Source of the DNA: Aselliscus stoliczkanus
Taxonomy: Eukaryota; Chordata; Mammalia; Chiroptera; Hipposideridae
Length of the DNA stretch: 64,000 nucleotides
Assembly: GCA_033961575.1 (NCBI GenBank)
Contig: CM066732.1
Coordinates: 74,996,687 to 75,060,686, forward strand
Direction of reading: 5' to 3'
Within the stretch, counting starts at the first letter, position 1, and the number at the start of each line of letters is the position of its first letter. A program made the translations under genes and the position numbers. Positions 1 to 10,024 of the stretch are shown here, in pieces. The notes under the pieces are model-generated. The model had not been told where the DNA came from, did not search any database, and saw only the letters and a program-made list of their open reading frames with translations.

Positions 1-479
1 AATAGCTGTACAAGAGAATTTTAAGCATAGTGTAACTCTTGGCTCCATGAGCAATATTTACAGTTTAACAAAAACAAAAATTGTGACCCAACAATAGAAG
101 AATGGGATGAGGAAAACTATCACAGAATTTTCATCTTCTATAACAGGAAACCAACAGATAATGTCTAAAACTGACGTTATTTAGAAACATAAGGTTAAAT
201 TCCAGAAGCAGTAGCTAAGAGAGTAGCTAAGAGATAATTGCTGCTTAGATGCAGAATTTAGACGTGGGAGAGCGGACTGCTGTTTTTCATTATAAGCCTG
301 TGCTATATTCCAAAATCATGAAATTAAGGAAAAAGCTGTGAAGTTTGGCAAACAGAAAAAAAAGAAAAAAAACCCAGCAGAATTAGACTTTGAAGAACTT
401 CAGATAATGATATATTGGATAAAAAATATGAATTACGTATTAAGTGATATGGAAGACAATAAGTACTTACATATGACTA

Positions 480-1740
480 ATTAGAGTTCCAGAAGGAAGT
501 AGAGAAAACGGATGAGAGGCAATACTGGAAAGGTAACAGCTGAAAATTTTCCAGAATTAATAGAAAACAAACTCTTAGTTTCAGAAAGCACAACAAATCC
601 AAATCAGGACAGAAAAATAATCTCAATGGAGACACACACAGTAGAGAAACTGAAGAACAACAAAGAGAAGAGCTTAAAAGTAGCCAGTGATGGGAAGAAA
701 TACAAAAGTTATCTCTACAGACTGTGGAAAGTCTGTAGACTTTCTAAACTTCTAAAGACTTCTAAACAGACTGTGGAAAGTAAGATCCTAAAAATATTAA
801 AGTAGAAATAATTATTAGTCTAGAATACTATATCCCCCTTAACTGTCCTTCCAGAATTATTGTAAATAAAGCTATTTTTGGAAACATAAAAACTGAATTT
901 ACCATTAACAGACTCTAAGTGAAAGAATGCCTAGAATTCTTTTCAAGAAGCAAAAAATGAACCTGCAAGGAAATGTTGCAACTCAAAAACAGTATGCAAA
1001 AAACTAGTAAAATGTAAAAAGAACTAAATCTATGAAATCATCTGAAAACATTTATCCATAAAGATATGTGTGCTCAGATGTTCACTGCGTCTTTATTTAC
1101 GATGACCAAGACATGGAAACAACCAAAGTGTCCTTCGCTAGATGACTGGATAAAGAAGATGCGTTACATATACACAATGGAGCGCTACTCTGCCATAAAA
1201 AACGATGAAATACTGCCATTTGTGACAACATGGATGGATCTTGAGATTATTATGCTAAGCGAAATAAATCACATAGAAAAAGTCGAGAAACATAAGATTT
1301 CACTGATATGTGGGAATATAACTGAAAGCAACAAAGGAATAAGACAAACAAAGAAACAAAAACTCATAAACATAGACAATAGTTTAGTGGTTACCAGAGG
1401 GTAAGGGGGGAGGGGAGAGGTAGATGAGGCTCAAATACATGGTGATGGAAGAAGAACTGACTCTGGGTGGTGAACACACATGTGATATATAGATATGTAT
1501 TACAGAACTGTACACTTTAATCCTATGTAATTTTTTTGTTTTTTGGTTTTATTTAGCTGAGCCATCCTGCCACCTGTTGGCAGCTCAACGGCAACTCAGC
1601 TCGGGCTGGCACTGAACTGCAGTTGCTCAGAGTTAAGCTCACACTCTTGAGTGAGCTCTTAACCAACTGAGCCACTCGGCTGGCCCTGAATCCTATGTAA
1701 TTTTACTAACCATTGTCACTGCAATAAATATTAAGTTTTA
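480..1740 (+). mobile_element. LINE-1 remnant, interrupted by a SINE
   Basis: 480-1000 resembles a 5'/ORF1-side L1 domain. 1030-1740 matches L1 3' sequence, with the 'atggaaacaaccaaagtgtc' type motif and a 'gattattatgctaagcgaaataa' type stretch. Short reading frames at 512-805 and 1066-1404 are relics. A SINE at 1535-1688 splits the 3' UTR. Bases 1-480 are AT-rich and unassigned. Confidence 0.7.
1535..1688 (-). mobile_element. VES-like tRNA SINE
   Basis: Read on the minus strand: a head with gtggctcagttggttaagag, then gagctgccaacaggtggcag and an A/T-rich tail. The target-site duplication aatcctatgtaatttt is at 1519-1534 and again at 1689-1704. Confidence 0.9.
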
Positions 1741-2339
1741 AAAAAATCTATGAAATCAAAATAATGTCTCATTTGAAAGGTGAAAAAGCAAGATGGAACT
1801 AAAATACCAAATAACTACAATTTGTAATTTGGGAGGGAGTAAATGGACTTAAGAGAGTTTTAAGGTCCTTTATAGTTCTGGATGATGACAGAGTTATTAA
1901 TATTTTGATTCTACTAATGTAGGGATGCATGCTGAAATTTTAAGGTAACCATTAAAATATAGAAATGGAAGGTATGGATGTAACCATTAAAATGATAGAA
2001 ACACTGCATATAACTTTATGATGTGATTATTAAAATTCAGTAAGTTGCACACACCCACAGAAAGTCAGTAAATAAAAAAAGGATAAAGCAGAACCAATAG
2101 AAAACACAAAATAGGATGGTATTAAATATCAAAATAATCATTATAAATATAATTGGAATAAATTTACCAGTTAAGAGACAGATTATTAAAATAAATTTTT
2201 TTTAAATCAAGGCATATGTTATTTATAATATACCTAAAATATAAGGCCAGAAAAAATTTGTAGAAAAAAAAGGATTAAAAACCTTTCAGGCAAATGCCAG
2301 GCCAAATACAACTAGGGTAGCTGTTTTAATTATCAGATA

Positions 2340-4290
2340 AAATAGTTTTAAAGGTAAAAATCATTGTTACAGAGAAAACAGTGCATTAAAAAAGGATAAA
2401 AATTTTCCATTTATTAAAATATATAAAATTAAAATATATGTGAGTCTGATAATATAACCGTAATATACATATAAAGCAAAAACCGATAGAAATACAAGGA
2501 GATATGGGAAATTAACAATCTCATTTACAACAGCATCAAAAAGAATAAAACACTTAAGAATTAAAAAAAAAGATGAAAGACCTGTACACTGAAAACTACA
2601 AAACACTGATTAAAGAAAACAAAGACACATATAAATGGAAAGACACCCATGTTCATGGACTGGAAGGCTTAATATAATATTACCATGTCCATACTGCCAA
2701 AAGTGATTTATAAATTCAATGAAATCTTTTTATCAAAATCCCAATGGCATTTTTTAAACAAATAGAAAACACAATCCTAAAATTCCTATGAAACCACAAA
2801 GGACCCTAAATAGCTAAAACAATTTGAGAAAAAGAAACAAAACTGGAGTGGAGGCCTCACATTTACTAATTTCAAGATATATTACAAAGCTATAGTAACT
2901 AAAATAAAGTACTGTACTGGCATAAAGACAGACATACAGACCAATGGAACAAAATAGAGAGCCTAGAAATAAACTTATGCCTATATAGCCAAATAATGTT
3001 CAGCAAAGGCACCAAGAATACTAATGGAGAAAGGACAATCTCTTCAACAAATGGTGCTGGAAAAACTGGAGAGCAACAGGCAAAACAATGAAATTTCATC
3101 CTTATCTTACATCTTATAGAAAAATCAACTAAAAATGGATTAAAGATTTAAATATAAAATCTGAAGCTGTAATATCACTAGAAGAAAATATATGGGATAA
3201 GCTCCATGACACTGGTCTTGGCAATGATTTTTTTTTTTATCTAATACCAAAAGCACAGGTAGGTAACAAAAGCAAAAATAGATAAGTGGGATTATGTCAA
3301 ACTAAAAAGCTCCATACAGCAAAGGAACAATTAGAGTGAAAAGGCAACCTACAGAATGGGAGAAAATATTTGTAAATCATATTAACCCCTGATAAGGGGG
3401 TTAATATCCAAAATATATAAGGAACTCAATTAAAAAGTGGGCAAAGGACTTGAATAGACATTTCTTTAAAGAAGATAAACAAATGGCGAATAGGAACATA
3501 AAAAGAATTCAATGTCTCTAATCATCAGAAAAATGCTAATTAAAATCACAAGATATCGCTTCACACCTGTTAGGATGGCTGTTTTCAAAAAAAAGCTAAG
3601 TGTTGGTGAGGATATGGAGAAATCAGAACCTTAGTGCAGTTGGTGGAAATGTAAAATGGTGTAGTCACTGTGAAAACAGTATGGAAGTTCCTCAAAAAAT
3701 TAAAAATAGAACTACCATATGATCCAGCAATCTGACTTCTGAGTATATACCCAAAAGAATTGAAATCAGGATCTTGAAGTAATATTTGCAATCCCATATT
3801 CACTGCAGCACTATTCATAATAACCAAGATGTGGAAAACATCCCAAATGTACATTGAAGGATGAATGGATAAAGAAAACGTGATACATACATACAATGAA
3901 ACATAACTCAGTCTTAAAAAAAAAAAAAAGAAGGAAATCCTGCTCTATGCTACAACATGGATGAAAGTTGAGGGCACTATGCTAAGTGAAATAAGCCAAT
4001 TACATAAGGACAAATACCACCTGATACTTATACGAGGTATAAAAACAAGTCAAACACAGAGAAGCTGAACATAGAATGGTGGTTGCCAAAGGCTAGGAGG
4101 TGGGAGGAAATGGGGAGACGCTGTTCAATGGGTATAAAATTTCATTTACACACGATAATTAAGTTTTGAGATCTGTTGTACAAGAGTGTGCCTACAGTTA
4201 ACAATACTGTATTACATACTTAAAATCTTAAGTTAAGAAGGTAGATTATGTTAAATGTTCTTGCCACAATTAAAAAAAAAAAGAAGCAGC
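2340..4290 (+). mobile_element. LINE-1 3' half (ORF2 remnant plus 3' UTR)
   Basis: From about 2480 to 4000 the sequence follows L1 ORF2, with recognisable pieces such as 'gacctgtacactgaaaacta', 'ccaatggaacaaaatagaga' and 'aatggtgctggaaaaactgg'. A 3' UTR and poly(A) end near 4290. Many stops, no intact ORF: an old copy. 1740-2340 is AT-rich sequence with no assignment. Confidence 0.85.
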
Positions 4291-4646
4291 AAAAAGGAAA
4301 AGATAAAAGAAATTCCACTGGAGATAAGTTTCAGGTGGGAGCTCTGAGATCATGAGCACTCAGTCTTTGGGACTGTACCATCTTTTTTATCAAGGGAACC
4401 CGAGACAGTGGATGTGCACTGTGGGGCATCTCATCATTAGTACCTTTGGCCTCCAGACCTCAAATGGTGAATGACTTTACTATTTTGAAAAGAACAGTAT
4501 GTGGATTTTCTTAGCAAATTAAGGAGAAAACTAGTAACAAAAAGGATAGAAATACAAGGAAGTATTAACAAAGCGATCATCACAGAGAAAAATTCTGGTA
4601 TACCTCCCTCAGTAACTGAAAGACGAAGCAGACAAAAACAAAATGA

Positions 4647-5107
4647 GGGCTGGCAGAGTGGTGCATTGTTTAAGAGTTGGCTTGGGATGCCAGTTCTGAG
4701 CAGCAGGGCCCCGGTTCGGATCCCACATGAGGGTCAGTGATGCTGCGCCCTCTACAGCTAAGATGGTGAACAACAGCTCGACCTGGAGCTGGGCTGCCGT
4801 GAGTTGCAGGCGAGGGCATAGGCTACAGTGGGGCTGCAGTGGGCTGCTGTGAGCTACTGTGAGTGGCTGGCAGCCCACGTGATTGGCCAGTAGCCAGCGT
4901 GAGCTGCCATTAGCTGCCGTGAGCTGATGTGAGCAGCTGTCCAATGGCCGGCAAGCGATTGCCTCACCCAGGAGGAGCACAATGATACCAACATGAGCGA
5001 GTGAAGCGACGTCCTCCACAACTAGACTGAAGAACAAAAGGACAAGAACACAAGGACAGCAACTTGTCTGCTCCCCTCCCCCAATTCCCCAATAAAATCT
5101 TTAAAAG
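4647..5107 (+). mobile_element. Long tRNA-derived SINE
   Basis: Head gggctggcagagtggtgca, GC-rich body with gtgagctgc-type repeats, tail ccccaataaaatctttaaaag. Flanks acaaaaacaaaat and acaaaaataaaat form an imperfect target-site duplication. Confidence 0.88.
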
Positions 5108-5329
5108 AAACAACAAAAATAAAATAAGTAAGGAAACAGTAAGTCCATATTTATACAAATAAACAAATCGAAAACATTATGAAGAATGAGATTTTGCGTA
5201 GTTTCAAAGTACTTCTCCTCTATATGCTTATTAATCACAATGAGAAAAAAAGTAAGTTTACTTAGAGAAACCTGGAAGACACCACTTAAATCAAGTGGTC
5301 AAATTGCACATCACCAATAGTGATACATA

Positions 5330-6010
5330 TCAAAATTGTGCGCTGCCTGACAGAATTCAATGAAAAGCAACTTCTACGGAAGGCAATGTGGAGATTCCTC
5401 AAAAAATTAAAAATAGAATTACCGTATGACTCAGCAATCCCTCTTGAGTATCTATCTAAAACATCTGAAAACATTTATCCATAAAGATGTATGTGCTCCT
5501 ATGTTCACTGCAGCTTTATTTATGGTGACCAAGACATGAAAACAACCAAAGTGTCCTTCAATAGAGATTGGATACAGAAGATGTGATATATATACACAAT
5601 GGACTACTACTCTGCCATAAGAAAAGATGAAACAGTGTCATTTGCAACAACGTGGATAGATGTTGAAATTATAATGCTAAGCAAAATAAGTCAGACAAAA
5701 AAAGTCAAAAACCATATGATTTCACGGATATGTGAATATAAAACTGAAAACAACAAAAGAACAAGGAAAACAAATGAAGAAACGAAACTCATAGACACAA
5801 ACAATAGTTTAGTGGTTACCAGAGGATAAGGGGAGAGGGGGGTGGTAGATGAAGGTAAAAGGGATCAAATATATGGTGATGGGAAGAGAACTGACTCTGG
5901 GTGGTGAACATACAATGTGATATATAGATGATGCATTACAGAATTATACACCTGAAATCTATGTAACTTTGCTAACAAATATCACCCCAATAAAAAGAGG
6001 GGAAAAAAAA
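5330..6010 (+). mobile_element. LINE-1 3' end fragment
   Basis: Parallels the 1030-1740 fragment: same 'atgaaaacaaccaaagtgtc' region, 'ggttaccagaggataagggg' and a 3' UTR ending ccccaataaaaag. The 5599-5829 reading frame is a relic. Both copies belong to one L1 subfamily. Confidence 0.8.
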
Positions 6011-6039
6011 TTCAATGAGAAAAACATACTATCACCACT

Positions 6040-6530
6040 GTGATATTCCTACCAAAAATGCAAAACCTGACTCTAATCATGAAGACACAGAAGACCAATT
6101 CAAAAATGAGGATCACTCTGCAAAATAACGAACCTGACATTTTCAAAAATGTAAAGATCATGAAAGTCAAGGAAAGATTAAGGAATTGTTCCACATTGAA
6201 GGATACTAAAAAAGACATAACTAAATGCAGTGACAATGATAACATGTGATTTTGAACTGGATGTCTGCTACGAAGGGTGCTATTGGAACAACTGCTAAAA
6301 TTTAAATGGAACCTGAGGATTAGATCATAACATATCAACGTACATTTCCTAATTTTGATGATTGCAGTGTGATTATATAAAAGAATATCCCTCATTTGTC
6401 TGAAATACACATTACAGTATTCAGGAGTGATGAGGCACCATGTTGTCAACTCATTCTCATGTTCACCAAAAAAGTTCTTTGTTATTTTCTTGCAATTTTT
6501 CTATAAGCATGAGACTGTTAAAAAAAAAGT
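6040..6530 (+). mobile_element. Old LINE-1 3' UTR (L1ME-like)
   Basis: Order of motifs (ggaattgttccacattgaag, gattgcagtgtgattatata, gtattcaggagtgatgaggc) fits the 3' ends of old mammalian L1ME elements. Assignment is from memory and needs a library search. Confidence 0.5.
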
Positions 6531-6589
6531 ATCATATTTTTATCTTTCCAAGCAAAAACAGCCAAGGAGATTTGAACTGATGAATATTA

Positions 6590-6591
<2 letters not shown>

Positions 6592-6624
<33 letters not shown>
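6592..6624 (+). repeat. (TG)n microsatellite
   Basis: About 16 uninterrupted gt dinucleotides. The overlapping Cys-Val and Thr-His frames are artefacts of it. Confidence 0.98.
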
Positions 6625-6626
<2 letters not shown>

Positions 6627-6642
6627 AAATAAAGACAAGATA

Positions 6643-7176
6643 TACTGTATTTTGCCATGTATAATGCGCACTCTTTTGCTCACATTTGTGAAGGAAAAAT
6701 AAGGATGCGCATTATACATGGGTAGTACTAATTCCATATCTATATAAATGTTTTTAATTCTTTTATTTATGCTTATAAGTTAAAAGTATAACTAGAATCA
6801 ATAATGATATCCACATGCAAAATAATACCCTGGAATACGATAATCAGTTTTGCTGAACTTATGACAAACTTGCAATGACAAAGAGTTCTTGGTTTTCTAT
6901 GATGCGTAAATATCAAAAATTTGTTGCCAGTACATAAAATTTCTTGTACCTTGCATCTGTTCTTGTGCTTTGCTATTATTTGTTACATTAAATTTTTTGT
7001 ACTATAATATGCAAAAAAGAAAAAAAAAGCAAAAACTCCTTTATAATACAAAAACACAAGTACCTAAATGTAAATAAATAAAAATTTGAATTAAAAAATT
7101 AAAATGAAAGATTTTTTTTCCCCTCAAAGTTTGGGCCAAAAATGTGGGTGCTCATCATACACAGGGAAATATGGTA
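6643..7176. mobile_element. Non-autonomous DNA transposon with inverted ends, family unassigned
   Basis: The left end tactgtattttgccatgtat and the complement of the right end (taccatatttccctgtgtat) are imperfect inverted repeats that extend about 35 bases. Each is followed by a 'gcgcac'/'gagcac' block. Internal sequence is AT-rich without coding capacity. No clear target duplication could be fixed. Confidence 0.55.
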
Positions 7177-8086
7177 CAAAATCATGCAACTGATAACTGC
7201 AATCTTAAATATTTACTTTCATGGAAGAGAAATATATGGATAGTCCTAACTCATTTTATAAATCTTGAAATCAAATTAAAGACAGTATGAGAATTAAAAG
7301 TTAAATCTCACTTATAAACCTAGAAATGCAGCTTCTAAACAAAACATTAGAAAACTGAATCTGGTAATGCACAAAAAAATTATTATTCCAGGAATCCAAG
7401 GATGGTTTAACATTAGAAAATACATTAATAATGTAAGTCACCATCATTATATATTAATAGCAAAAAACTATGACTAATTCAATAGATTCAGACAAGGCAT
7501 TTATTTAATAAAATCTAACAACTATTCAGCGTAAAAATTCTTAGAAAACAAGAAAAGTACATTTCCTTAACTTCAATAAAAAGATATTGACCAAAACCAA
7601 TAGTAAAGACCATATTTATTGGGAAACTGTTAGAACACAATGACCATTTGCTTTCACTCCTTCTATTCCATACTGTACTGGAGGTCCTGTCAGTGTCAAT
7701 AAAACAGGAAAAACAAATAAGAGGAAGATAAGAGTGGAAAAAACAAACTGCCGTTATTCACAAATGACGTTATCTACAAAGACAATCTAAGACTCTCTAA
7801 TCAAATTATTACAATTAAGAAGAGAGGTAAATAAGGTTGAGTATAATAACATACAAAATTATTTTTCTATATAGCAGCAGGAAATAAAAATTTTTTAAAA
7901 GATGTAACAAAACAAAAAAAAATTTTTTTTAACAATTGTAAGAAAAACAAGGTAAAATTATCAGGTTATTGAGTTATTAAGGCTTATTAGACTGAAAGTT
8001 GTAAAAAAGATATTGTGACACTGGTACAGAAATAGCCACATAGACCAATGGAACAAATGAAAAAAGCTAGAAACCAGCCAGCAAAG

Positions 8087-8642
8087 TCGGACAATTAAGT
8101 TCGCAAACTCATCCTAGAAAAAGTGCTACATACACCATTGCTGAATATCACTAGGGTCAACTTCAAAGTACTCCCCTTGGGAAGCTATGCACCAACACCA
8201 GTCCACCCTTCAAAGCTATTTTGGAATTCTTTTTCTGGAACGGCCAACAGAGCCGTCATCATATTACCCTTGATATCCTGGATGTCATCAAAATGTCTTC
8301 CTTTCAATATTTCCTTTATCTTCGAGTAGAGAAAGAAGTCATTGGGAGCCAGGTCAGGTGAGTAGGGGGGGGTGTTCCAATACAGTTATTTGTTTACTGG
8401 CTAAAACTCCCTCACAGACAGTGCCGTGTGAGCTGGTGTATTGTTGTGATGCAAGAGCCAAAAATTGTTGGTTAAAAGTTCAGGTCACCTAACATTTTCA
8501 TGCAGCCTTTTCAGCACTTCCAAACAGTAAACTTGGTTCTGGTTGTCCAGTTGGTACAAATTCATAATGAATAATCCTTCTGATATCAAAAAAGGTTAGC
8601 AACATTGTTACAACAAAGTTCTCAAACTTAATTGTCACACCT
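8087..8642 (-). mobile_element. Internally deleted mariner element with transposase C-terminal relic
   Basis: Inverted ends cggacaattaagttcg and its complement (aacttaattgtcacac) bound about 556 bp, against about 1.3 kb for an intact mariner. The minus strand retains transposase C-terminal text around Pro-Asp-Leu-Ala-Pro-Asn-Asp and Gly-Arg-His-Phe-Asp-Asp. The N-terminal half is deleted. It sits inside an L1. Confidence 0.8.
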
Positions 8643-8823
8643 CATATATGGACATTTGATATTTAAAAAGTTACAACTGCTGATTAATGAGAAAACAATG
8701 GAATATGTAAGAATGTTGACATTACCTATCCATGTGCAAAAACATAAAAATAGATCCATCTTTTATACCACGCCTAAAAATTAAAGGTAGTATAGCAATC
8801 TGAATATTAAAAAGCAAAATTTT

Positions 8824-8940
8824 GGGCTGACCGAGTGGCACAGTGGTTAAGAGCTGGCTTGGGATGCCAGCGGCCCCGGCATGAATCCCACATATAAGGG
8901 CCAGTGACACCTACCCTCTTAAAAAAAAAAAAAAAAAAAA
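8824..8940 (+). mobile_element. Head-only tRNA SINE
   Basis: gggctgaccgagtggcacag through cagtgacacctaccctc then poly(A), with no long body. Flanked by aaaagcaaaattt on both sides. Confidence 0.9.
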
Positions 8941-9944
8941 GCAAAATTTCAACTTTTAAAGGAAAATATGTATTTTTACCTCAAAGTGGGGAGGGAAGAC
9001 ACAAAAAGCTCCTCATAAAGGAAAGATGATAAACTCAACAACATTAAAATGTAAAACTTTTGTTCATCAACTCATCAGAAAGAGTGAAAAGACATCCCAC
9101 CGTTTGGGTGAAAATATTGCAAAGCATATAACCAGCAAGGCATTGGTATCCAGAATATATGGAGAACCTCCATAGTTAATGAGACAAACTAACAGCCCAC
9201 CATTAAGGCAAAAAAGATTAACAGGCACTTCTCAGGATAGAAAATCCAAGCAGCCAGTAAGCATCAAAAAAATGTTTCATCTCAGTTATAATCAAAAAAA
9301 TGAAACAAGAAGCTCCACCGTTTTTATACCTACCTACTCTTAGTATTTTAATAACGTATAAGGATATTATACATTAAAGTAAGATAAGATTCATTATAGA
9401 ACTTGTCCTCTTATTTCTACCAATATATTTATGATCTTATCTTGGTTTTATGAAAAATTATCTGCAATATAACACTATGTTTTTTAAATGCTATTCAAAA
9501 TAAACAGAATATATAGAAATGTAAATCTATTTTTCCTGTAAATACAGAATTCTGCCCAAAGATGTGGAAATAGATTTAGAGAGTCAGAAATTAGTAACAT
9601 AGTCCAACATTCTAACTGTACTACTGGGTATACATATTTGCATATTACACTAATTATATGAATATTTGCAGTGATGCTAGATGACAATCATTACAAACTC
9701 TTTTTAAGGTAACAGCTGCAAAACTTCTAAAATTATCTTACTTAATTCTTTTCTATGGTCCTTTCTTTGTGTCCTATTTCTAATACAGCTTCCGGTGCAA
9801 TGTTATTTTTTTTAAAAAAATCACAGAAGTGATGAGCTAAAGTACTATTTAATTTTATTTCACTTATTTACTTTTTTAACTTTTGTACTCAGAAAAGTCT
9901 TGAAGATATGAAATCAGCTTAAAAGTTAAGCAAAATAACAGTAC

Positions 9945-10024
9945 CTCACAATGCTGGCGAGAAGCTTGAATTTCACATTCATATTTGTTCTTTACAGATT
10001 CTAAGCAGAGCTCTCTATAGATTC
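9945..10024 (-). CDS. BRMS1L: BRMS1L coding exon 4 (residues 121-147)
   Basis: The 80-nt exon is bounded by an AG acceptor at 10026-10025 and a GT donor at 9944-9943. It encodes [11 protein letters not shown]ough Ser-Arg-Gln-His-Cys-Glu, which continues the BRMS1L Sds3-like helix. It is missing from a minimum-length ORF list because in-frame stops flank it closely. It is the last BRMS1L exon I can find in the window. Confidence 0.92.

Larger units (their letters stand above)
7380..9320 (+). mobile_element. LINE-1 ORF2 remnant carrying a mariner and a SINE
   Basis: L1 ORF2-like text runs to 8086, resumes after a mariner remnant at about 8643, and continues past a SINE at 8824-8940 ('aaagcttctcat'-type and 'gtgaaaagacatcccaccg' blocks). 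Heavily mutated. Three layers of insertion are visible. Confidence 0.65.

Noticed and set aside
2899..3896. Minus-strand ORFs of 66 and 103 codons
   Set aside because: They lie antisense to recognisable L1 ORF2 sequence and have no independent support.
1..9944. BRMS1L exon 5 and later exons
   Set aside because: No minus-strand stretch encoding Ser-Glu-Lys-Leu-Leu-Leu-Tyr or the downstream Sds3-like text was found; presumed outside the window.
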